Positions 33,765-39,114 of a stretch of 39,114 nt of DNA are shown here, piece by piece. Source of the stretch: Candidatus Solincola daggyaiensis (lineage in GTDB: Bacteria; Actinomycetota; Geothermincolia; Geothermincolales; RBG-13-55-18); NCBI GenBank assembly GCA_015711825.1, contig JACVJD010000020.1, positions 1 through 39,114 on the forward strand. Direction: 5' to 3'. The position numbers and the translations under genes are program-made. The number at the start of each line of letters is the position of its first letter. The stretch's first letter is position 1. Under the pieces are notes generated by a model. That model did not search any database and was not told the origin of the DNA. It saw only the letters and a program-made list of their open reading frames with translations.

Positions 33765-35660
33765 TCACAGCGGGATGGCGAAGCGGAAGGCGGACCCTCC
33801 CCCCTCCCTCTCGGCGCACCAGATCCTGCCCCCGTGCCCCTCCACGATCTCGCGCGCGATGAAAAGCCCCAGGCCGATGCCCGGCAGGGAATGGTGGTCG
33901 GCGTCCTCGATCTGGTAAAAGCGATCGAAGACGCGGGTCCTCTCCTCCACCGGCACCCCCGGGCCGCGGTCGAGAACGGAGACCAGGAACTCGTCCTCGT
34001 TCGCCTCCGCCTCCAACTCGATGGGGGATGCGGGGGGTGAGTACTTGGCGGCGTTCTCGAGCAGTATGAGCAAGACCTCCAGAAGCCTTTCCGGGTCCGC
34101 GTGTATCGGGCCGTCCAGCCGGTGGGAGAGCTCGAAGGGGTTGCGCGCGAAGCGCATGCGCATCTCCTCCACCGCGCGCTCCAGCAGAGGGACGGGGTCG
34201 AAGTCCCTTTTCAGCACCGAGAGATGGGCGCGGTCGATCTTGGACACGTCCACCAGCTCCGATACCAGTTTTTCCATGCGCGCCACCGCGTTGGGTATGT
34301 TTTCCAGAATCTCCGCCTCCAGCTCCGGGTCGAGGCGGTCGCGATAGGTGCAGAGGAGCTGGGAGTAGCCGCGCAGGATGGTCATGGGGTGGCGGATCTC
34401 GTGCGACACGATGTCCACGAAATCCTTGAGGTTGCGCTGGCGGGAGAAGCGCTCCTCCTCCACCGCGAGGGCGCGGGCGAGCATGCCGGACACCTCCACC
34501 TCGCGCCGCTTGAAATGGCGGGGATGCGGCGCGAGAAAGCAAAGCGCCCCCACCACCTCGTCCCCGGCGGCCACGGAGCGGCCCAGCAGCGACCTTATCC
34601 CCAGCTCCAGGAGGCGCTCGCCTCCGCCCGGCGGGGGGGCGCGGTCGCAGAGGTCGCCCATGATGAGGGGCTCCTCGGGGTCCCTGGCCAGGAGCCTGAG
34701 CAGGGGCTCGCAGCGCGGAGGGTCGAGGAGCGACCACAGGGCGGCGTCGGGGAAGGCGTGGTGCCGCACCTCACGCCCCTCCATGCGCAGGTAAACCGCG
34801 AAGGGCATGTCCAGTATCTTAGTGCCCGCGCGAAGGATGTGGATGATGTTCTCCTCCCCGTCCGCCCCCAGTCCGAGGAAGAGGCGCACCACCCGCTCCA
34901 GGGCCTCGCGCGCTTTTTCCCTCTCCGTGACGTCGGACATGACCACCATGGCCGCCGGCTCTCCCTTTAATTGCACGGTCTTGGAGAAGATCTCCACGTG
35001 CCTGGTCTCGCCGCTCTTGTGCACCAGGCGCGCGGTGTAGCGCGGCACCTGGGGGTGGAGGCCGGACTGCTTCAGCCTCGCCTGCTCGAGGGCGAAGGGG
35101 CGGTCCTCCGAGAACACCAGGTCGGCGTATCCGCCCCTGGGCATGGAGAGGATCTCCTGCACGGAATAGCCGGTGATCTCCGCTACCGCCCGGTTCGCGA
35201 AGATCACCCGGTGGTCCTTGAGGATGAAAAACCCCACCACCGATTGCTCGGTGAACAGCCGTAAATGCTCAACGCTTTCCCGCAAGGCAAGTTCGGCCTC
35301 GGCGCGCTCGGTGACGTCGTGGAAGTTGACCACGATGCCGCCCACCTCGGGGTCATGCAGGAGGTTCCTTCCCGTGGCCTCCGCGCGGCGGTAGCCGCCG
35401 AGCTTGTGGCGGAAGCGGAAGGAGTGGGCGTAGGTCTCTCCCGGCAGGGCGACCAGCTCGGTGAACTTGGCCGCGAGGGACTCCAGGTCGTCGGGGTGGA
35501 CGTACTCCAGGGCGCTTTTTCCGACCAGCTCCTCGGGCGCGAAGCCGGTCATGCGTTGGAAGGAGGGGCTGGCGTAGAGGATGGTGGCGTCTCCTCCCAG
35601 CACCGCCACCGCTTCATACAACCCCTCGATGAGGGCGGAAAAGAACCTCTCGCTGTTCAC
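33765..35660 (-). CDS. Soluble PAS–PAS–GAF sensor histidine kinase
   Basis: The 631-residue protein has two PAS domains (about residues 5–115 and 130–250; VLGGDATILYASPSFQRMTGF and FFILKDHRVIFANRAVAEITGY), each followed by a PAC-like DVTER segment. A GAF-like region follows, to about 400. The HisKA domain has its phospho-acceptor in DIVSHEIRHPMTILRGYSQ. The ATPase domain shows LLILLENAAKYSP, DRGPGVP, FDRFYQ and GIGLGLFIAREIVEGHGG. No membrane segment is seen, so it senses a cytosolic cue. The GTG start has GCGGAGGA upstream. No response regulator gene is adjacent on this strand; the CheY gene 2 kb away is on the other strand. Confidence 0.92.
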   Translation of the reverse strand: MNSERFFSALIEGLYEAVAVLGGDATILYASPSFQRMTGFAPEELVGKSALEYVHPDDLESLAAKFTELVALPGETYAHSFRFRHKLGGYRRAEATGRNLLHDPEVGGIVVNFHDVTERAEAELALRESVEHLRLFTEQSVVGFFILKDHRVIFANRAVAEITGYSVQEILSMPRGGYADLVFSEDRPFALEQARLKQSGLHPQVPRYTARLVHKSGETRHVEIFSKTVQLKGEPAAMVVMSDVTEREKAREALERVVRLFLGLGADGEENIIHILRAGTKILDMPFAVYLRMEGREVRHHAFPDAALWSLLDPPRCEPLLRLLARDPEEPLIMGDLCDRAPPPGGGERLLELGIRSLLGRSVAAGDEVVGALCFLAPHPRHFKRREVEVSGMLARALAVEEERFSRQRNLKDFVDIVSHEIRHPMTILRGYSQLLCTYRDRLDPELEAEILENIPNAVARMEKLVSELVDVSKIDRAHLSVLKRDFDPVPLLERAVEEMRMRFARNPFELSHRLDGPIHADPERLLEVLLILLENAAKYSPPASPIELEAEANEDEFLVSVLDRGPGVPVEERTRVFDRFYQIEDADHHSLPGIGLGLFIAREIVEGHGGRIWCAEREGGGSAFRFAIPL

Positions 35661-35948
35661 CGATCCTCCGCCTCGACCTGGCGCCCTGAGCGGTCAACCG
35701 CCCCGGGCCTTTCTTTTGCCATGACGCCATCACCACTGCAGAAGGGTTCTCAAGGCCGCATTACGGCTCTGCGGACATCGACGCCTACATATTATATGAC
35801 AGGCCGTGGGCGGGCGCTAACGCCATGGAGCGCATAGCCTCAAAGAAGAAAACCTCTATATTTGAGTTATAAAAAGATTTTAAGCGTAACAAGCTAAATG
35901 GGCCATGCGCTGGAGTTGCCGGATATCAACCGCTTGCCGGCGTCTTTT

Positions 35949-35975
35949 TCAACCATTGGGTTGAGACGCCGATAT
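35949..35975 (+). promoter_or_regulatory. Possible sigma-28 flagellar promoter
   Basis: TCAA, 15 bases, then GCCGATAT matches the sigma-28 pattern TAAA-N15-GCCGATAA at 3/4 and 7/8 positions with exact spacing. It points toward cheC, about 500 bases downstream. The same bases form the first tandem hairpin, so the match may be coincidence. Confidence 0.3.
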
Positions 35976-36047
35976 GGCAGTGGCGGTTCTCGATCATGGG
36001 ATCGAGCCGCGAGGAGGGGAGCGGGCGGTTTTCGTCCATAGGGTCGA
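35949..36047 (+). repeat. Three tandem hairpins with 41–42-base period
   Basis: Stem-loops are TCAACC-ATTG-GGTTGA (35949–35964), TCGATC-ATGG-GATCGA (35990–36005) and TCGTCC-ATAG-GGTCGA (36032–36047). Each is followed by GA(G)(A/C)CG, and the first two end units with GGCGG before TT. Stems one and two differ at two pairs, both changed on both sides, so pairing is kept. The third stem has one mismatch. Loops follow AT(T/G/A)G. Confidence 0.65.
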
Positions 36048-36430
36048 GACGCAAGCGGGGTAAACGGATATATGCCTTGGTTATGACGCGCTACCACGCT
36101 CAGGGTCAGGGCATGCCATGCGGCTAAATCAACCGTATTCACGGCGCGCGACCACCGTTTGGAGGGTCTTGGGGCCCTTGGCTTTTCGTAACCTCGAGCC
36201 TGGGAGCGAGAGGCGGCCGACGACGAGGCGCGCTCACGAAGGTCATGGAATACATGGCATGAGCGCCCCGAAAGCGACCGCGATGTCACGGGTGGGAGGA
36301 GGAGTCTCGCCGTGGGCAGAAACCGCGGCGTGAGGCAATCGTGGTAAATCATGGCAGGTGAACGCTTGTTTCAACGGGCGACATTCGGGTGCCGACTGGG
36401 GATGACGCCGTGCGGCGGAGTACGGTAGGC

Positions 36431-36453
36431 GGCCCGGCTCTGCGTTCCGGGCC
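36431..36453 (+). other. GC-rich hairpin in the cheC leader
   Basis: GGCCCGG and CCGGGCC pair over 7 bp with a 9-base loop. It ends 15 bases before the GGGAGG ribosome site of cheC. No T run follows. It could affect mRNA stability or translation. Confidence 0.4.
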
Positions 36454-36477
36454 GGCGGGTTAGAAACGGGAGGCGAA

Positions 36478-37089
36478 GTGCTCGAGGAAGGGCAGGTGCT
36501 GGAGAGCGAACTGGACGTCCTCCGCGAGGTCGCCAACATAGGTTCAGGGCATGCCGCCGCCTCCATGGAGAAGTGGCTGGGCAAGGAGATGGCCCTCAAG
36601 GTCCCCGTGGCCGCCATGGTGCCCCTGGAGGACGTGGCGGAGACCATCGGGGATCCCATGGAGACGGTGATGGGCGTCTATTCACGCGTGATGGGAGACA
36701 TGGAGGGGCACATCCTCTACCTCATCTCCCTCGAGGACGCGCGCGAGCTGCTGGACATCATCCTGGACCCCGAGGACCGCGGGCAGGGTTTTTCCCCCAA
36801 CAACCTCTCCGCCATCGCGGAGACCGGAAACATCCTCTTCAACGCCTACCTGGGGGCGGTGTCCGAGTTGTGCGGGCTCGAGCTGTGCCCGGCTCCGCCG
36901 ACCTGCACCGCGGACATGCTGGCGGCCATAGTCAACACCATTCTGCTGGAGGTGAGCGACTCCGGCGACCTCGCCCTTTACCTGAAGACGGAATTCGAGG
37001 AGGAGGACTTCAGCTCCACCGGGAACGTCCTCTTCGTCACCGATTTCTCCAACCTGGCTCGCATGGTGGATATCCTCGAGGAGGAATAG
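36478..37089 (+). CDS. cheC: CheC-type CheY-P phosphatase
   Basis: CheC dephosphorylates CheY-P and partners with CheD in adaptation. The 203 residues have two copies of the phosphatase motif with conserved Glu and Asn: LDVLREVANIGSGHAAASM near residue 12 and LSAIAETGNILFNAYLGAVSEL near residue 110. Both are intact, so both half-sites may be active. GTG at 36478 follows GGGAGG by four bases. The cheD and cheY genes follow on the same strand. Confidence 0.92.
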   Translation: MLEEGQVLESELDVLREVANIGSGHAAASMEKWLGKEMALKVPVAAMVPLEDVAETIGDPMETVMGVYSRVMGDMEGHILYLISLEDARELLDIILDPEDRGQGFSPNNLSAIAETGNILFNAYLGAVSELCGLELCPAPPTCTADMLAAIVNTILLEVSDSGDLALYLKTEFEEEDFSSTGNVLFVTDFSNLARMVDILEEE

Positions 37090-37229
37090 GGAAGGCGAGG
37101 GAAGAGGCGGCTTCAGGAGCGCGGACTCGGGGCCCGCGGCGCCGGTGGGACCGCGCCGCGGGGGGAGAGGGACGGCGGAGGCGACGCACAGGGCAACAGC
37201 GCGACCGGTATCAAGGACGAGGACGGGAG

Positions 37230-37706
37230 ATGACAAGGATCGTCGTGAAGATGGGGGATCTCGAGGTGAGCGACCGCCCGGGAGACGTGCTCACCGCCAT
37301 CCTGGGCTCATGTGTGGGGGTGTTGATCTTCGACGCGGCGGCGGGCCGGGCGGGAATGGCGCACGTGATGTTGCCGGAACGCATCGACCCCAACGCCAGC
37401 ATGGACAAGCGGGGCAAGTACGCGATACCGGCGGTCAAAGCCCTGTATAAAGAGATGTTGGAGCTGGGCTCAAGGCCTTCCTCCCTCGCCGCCAAGCTCA
37501 GCGGGGGCGCGAGGATGTTCAGCGACAACAACCTCCAGAACATCGGGGAACGCAACCTGGAGAGGGTACGCTACGCCCTCGGGAGGTTGGGCGTACCGGT
37601 GGTGGCGGAGAGGACGGGAGGTTTCAAGGGGCGCAACGTCAGCGTGGACGTGGCCACGGGGCGCATGAAGGTGAGGGACGCCGACGGCCAGGAGGAGATG
37701 ATATGA
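37230..37706 (+). CDS. cheD: CheD chemoreceptor glutamine deamidase
   Basis: CheD deamidates glutamines on chemoreceptors and activates CheC. The 158 residues show the catalytic triad at Cys28 (LGSCVGV), His45 (GMAHVMLP) and Thr22 (VLTAILG), spaced exactly as in Thermotoga CheD (Cys27, His44, Thr21). The C-terminal KLSGGARMF and IGERNLERVRYAL blocks are typical. ATG at 37230 follows GACGGGAG; the long track ORF from 36573 is a read-through of another frame of cheC. Confidence 0.95.
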   Translation: MTRIVVKMGDLEVSDRPGDVLTAILGSCVGVLIFDAAAGRAGMAHVMLPERIDPNASMDKRGKYAIPAVKALYKEMLELGSRPSSLAAKLSGGARMFSDNNLQNIGERNLERVRYALGRLGVPVVAERTGGFKGRNVSVDVATGRMKVRDADGQEEMI

Positions 37707-37740
37707 GCGCGGGGAGAATCAATCGTATAGAGCCATGGCG

Positions 37741-37785
37741 TTAACCGAAAGGTTGATGGTGCTCCGGGTGCGGCGGATAGACTGA
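37741..37785 (+). repeat. Hairpin plus 14-mer element, copy B
   Basis: TTAACC-GAAA-GGTTGA (37741–37756) is a stem-loop with a GAAA tetraloop and one T·G pair. Sixteen bases on is GGCGGATAGACTGA (37772–37785), 12/14 identical to the element at 16412–16425. It lies in the cheD–cheY gap, ending 35 bases before cheY. Confidence 0.5.
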
Positions 37786-37819
37786 AAGGCGGGAAGAGGC
37801 CGGCGATACGGAGGTCAAA

Positions 37820-38209
37820 GTGTCAGCCAGGATAATGATCGTGGACGATGCGGCTTTCATGCGCAAGCGCATCCGCAACATCCTCGTGAAGGAGGGATAC
37901 GAGGTGGTGGCGGAGAGCGCCAACGGCCGCGAGGCGGTGGAGAACTACCAGGAGCACAAGCCCGAGCTGGTGACCATGGACATCACCATGCCGGAGATGG
38001 ACGGCATCACCGCGTTGCAGGAGATACGCAGCATCGATCCCATGGCCCTGGTGGTGATGGTCACGGCCATGGGCCAGCAGTCCATGGTCATCAAGGCGAT
38101 AAAGGCGGGGGCGAAGGATTTCATCGTCAAGCCCTTCGAGCCGGAGAGGGTGCTCCAAACCATCAAGAACGCCCTCAAGTCGAGGGAGGGGGAGACGGCC
38201 ACGGCTTGA
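37820..38209 (+). CDS. cheY: CheY-like single-domain response regulator
   Basis: The 129-residue receiver domain has no output domain. The acidic pocket is Asp9/Asp10 (MIVDDAAFMR), the phospho-acceptor is Asp54 (LVTMDITMPEMDG), with Thr82 (VMVTAMG) and Lys104 (FIVKPF) completing the active site. Phosphorylated CheY would bind the switch protein encoded next and be dephosphorylated by the CheC encoded upstream. The start is GTG with GGAGGT upstream. No CheA or CheW gene is in the window. Confidence 0.95.
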   Translation: MSARIMIVDDAAFMRKRIRNILVKEGYEVVAESANGREAVENYQEHKPELVTMDITMPEMDGITALQEIRSIDPMALVVMVTAMGQQSMVIKAIKAGAKDFIVKPFEPERVLQTIKNALKSREGETATA

Positions 38210-38500
38210 GGGCGAGGGCCGGCACGACCCGGCCAGGCACCTTGAAAGAGTGCGCATATTTCAGGGAGAGGGGTCGCCGTATATAGAGCCAGGGGCCGCA
38301 GGAAGGGGCGGCGCCCGAGTGGCGGCGCTGCGGGGGCAGCCGGCGCGGTTCTCTCCCGGGCGGTTAAGGAATAACCGCCGAGGCAGTGAGCCCGATATCC
38401 TTATCGTTCTTCTCAACTGCTGGATACGGATCCATGGAGGGCGATACGCGATGTGCGGGCTCATTGGTTTTTCATCGGGAAAAGCGTGAGGAGGAAGGAC
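38210..38500. other. 291-bp gap between cheY and the switch gene
   Basis: The gap holds a GGCCGG/CCGGCC hairpin just after cheY (38217–38234) without a T tract, a perfect 8-bp stem GGCGGTTA/TAACCGCC with loop AGGAA (38359–38379), and a 12-codon ORF at 38451–38489 with GGAGG upstream. None is a clear terminator, so cheY and the next gene could still be co-transcribed. Confidence 0.45.
38359..38379 (+). other. 8-bp hairpin before the switch gene
   Basis: GGCGGTTA and TAACCGCC flank a 5-base AGGAA loop, a perfect inverted repeat about 120 bases upstream of the fliY-like start. It may be an RNA structure or a protein site. Confidence 0.45.
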
Positions 38501-39114
38501 ATGGCGGACGAGAGCCTCTCCCAGGAGGAGATAGACAGGCTGCTGCGCGAATCGCGCGAGGGCGGGGACGCGGTCGGCGGCGAAACCGCTGCGGACACGG
38601 ACGAGGTCACGGCGGAGGGCGCCGTCCCCGATCAGGAGGTGCCGCATGTCTCCGAGGTCCTCAGCGCCGACCAGATGGACGCCCTGGGGGAGTTCTACAA
38701 CATCGCCATGGGCAAGGCGGCCACCGTTCTTTCCTCCATTTTGGGCCGGGCGGTGGATATCACCACCCCGGTGGTAAGCGTGGAGACCTGGGAAGGGGTG
38801 AGGGACAAGCACCCCGTGCCCAGCCTGCTGGTGATGATCGAGTACACGGAGGGCCTGGAGGGCACCAACGTGCTGGTGGTCACCCAGAGGGACGCCAACA
38901 TCATCGCCAACGTCATGGACGAGGAGGAGCAGGGAGACCTGGACCAGCCCCTGGACGAGTACCGCCAGGGGGTGGTGGGCGAGGCCATGAACCAGATGAT
39001 AGGGGGAGCGGTGGTCTCCATCGCCGAGATGCTGGGCAGGGAGGTGGCCATCTCCCCGCCCACCCTGTTCCTTCTGGACCTCCGAGAGGACGCGGCGGCC
39101 TTGAAGAGTCCCTT
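38501..39114 (+). CDS. fliY: Flagellar motor switch protein FliY/FliN-like, N-terminal part
   Basis: The gene runs off the right edge; 204 codons are visible. The N-terminus ADESLSQEEIDRLLRES is the CheY-P-binding peptide of FliM and FliY. After an acidic linker comes a CheC-like domain with the Glu/Asn motifs LGEFYNIAMGKAATVLSSILG and VGEAMNQMIGGAVVSIAEMLG, as in FliY, which is a switch component with phosphatase activity on CheY-P. A FliN-like C-terminal domain is expected beyond the window. The GAGGAAGG ribosome site fixes the ATG. FliM is less likely because the central domain reads as CheC-like. Confidence 0.85.
   Translation, partial: MADESLSQEEIDRLLRESREGGDAVGGETAADTDEVTAEGAVPDQEVPHVSEVLSADQMDALGEFYNIAMGKAATVLSSILGRAVDITTPVVSVETWEGVRDKHPVPSLLVMIEYTEGLEGTNVLVVTQRDANIIANVMDEEEQGDLDQPLDEYRQGVVGEAMNQMIGGAVVSIAEMLGREVAISPPTLFLLDLREDAAALKSP

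Larger units (their letters stand above)
35661..36477. other. 817-bp divergent gap between kinase and cheC
   Basis: This long gap should hold promoters for both genes. It contains an AT-rich tract (about 35848–35890), three tandem hairpins (35949–36047), a possible sigma-28 promoter inside the first, the palindrome GCATGCCATGC (36111–36121), and a GC hairpin just before cheC. ORFs listed here are not supported by ribosome sites or recognisable protein sequence. Confidence 0.5.

Noticed and set aside
35949-36047. Tandem repeats as a CRISPR array
   Set aside because: Only three diverged units, with no unique spacers of constant length and no cas genes in the window.
35920-36080. Cyclic-di-GMP (GEMM) riboswitch near the chemotaxis genes
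   Set aside because: GACGC and related words occur, but the GAAA tetraloop with receptor and the rest of the GEMM core are missing, and the unit is repeated three times.
38250-38489. 79-residue ORF between cheY and the switch gene
   Set aside because: Low-complexity Arg/Gly/Pro translation without a ribosome site; only its last 12 codons have one.

Overview
This window is high-GC bacterial chromosome, with frequent GTG and TTG starts and short or overlapping gene junctions. It looks like a motile, deep-branching member of the Actinomycetota. The main argument is gene order. In Mycobacterium and relatives the order tlyA–nadK–recN–(steA–mctB)–pyrG–Nudix–xerD–…–scpA–scpB–rluB is well known, and the same skeleton is present here. 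The chemotaxis and flagellar-switch genes at the right end rule out a mycobacterium and suggest a flagellated lineage. The exact class (a Geothermincolia/OPB41-like group is my guess) is inference.

Left part (1–14.3 kb): the 3' end of dxs, then tlyA–nadK–recN. Next comes a zinc block (a Fur/Zur-family regulator with a Fur-type palindrome just upstream of its start codon, a ZnuA-like lipoprotein, and ZnuC/ZnuB-like ABC components). It occupies the position where steA–mctB usually lie. It is followed by pyrG, which has a promoter–terminator leader that looks like an attenuator. A tightly packed set of M20 peptidase, Nudix hydrolase, alanine dehydrogenase and XerD-type recombinase completes this part.

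Middle (14.3–21.6 kb), the accessory part: a radical SAM protein with a strong terminator; a 74-residue zinc-ribbon protein; a convergent 972-residue secreted protein with Asp-box (BNR) and TIG repeats and a Cys-containing C-terminal sorting-like tail; and an unrecognised coiled-coil-rich protein. The gaps hold direct repeats, a TetR-type operator pair and a hairpin element that recurs near cheY.

Right-middle (21.6–33.4 kb), core genes: a DHH–CBS–CBS–tRNA nucleotidyltransferase fusion, an M50 membrane protease, an HD protein, trpS, scpA, scpB and rluB. A block for aromatic amino acids follows (aroH, a DAHP synthase, tyrA, aroA), running from phosphoenolpyruvate and erythrose-4-phosphate toward prephenate and tyrosine.

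Right end (33.4–39.1 kb): a convergent, soluble PAS–PAS–GAF histidine kinase; an 817-bp gap with three tandem hairpins in which two stem positions covary; then cheC, cheD, cheY and a truncated fliY-like switch gene. These four would set the phosphorylation level of CheY and pass it to the flagellar switch.

I saw no rRNA, tRNA, CRISPR array, insertion sequence or prophage. The most unusual signals are non-coding: the tandem hairpins before cheC, the related hairpin plus 14-mer element at 16.4 and 37.75 kb, the pyrG leader, and three pairs of direct or inverted repeats in gaps.
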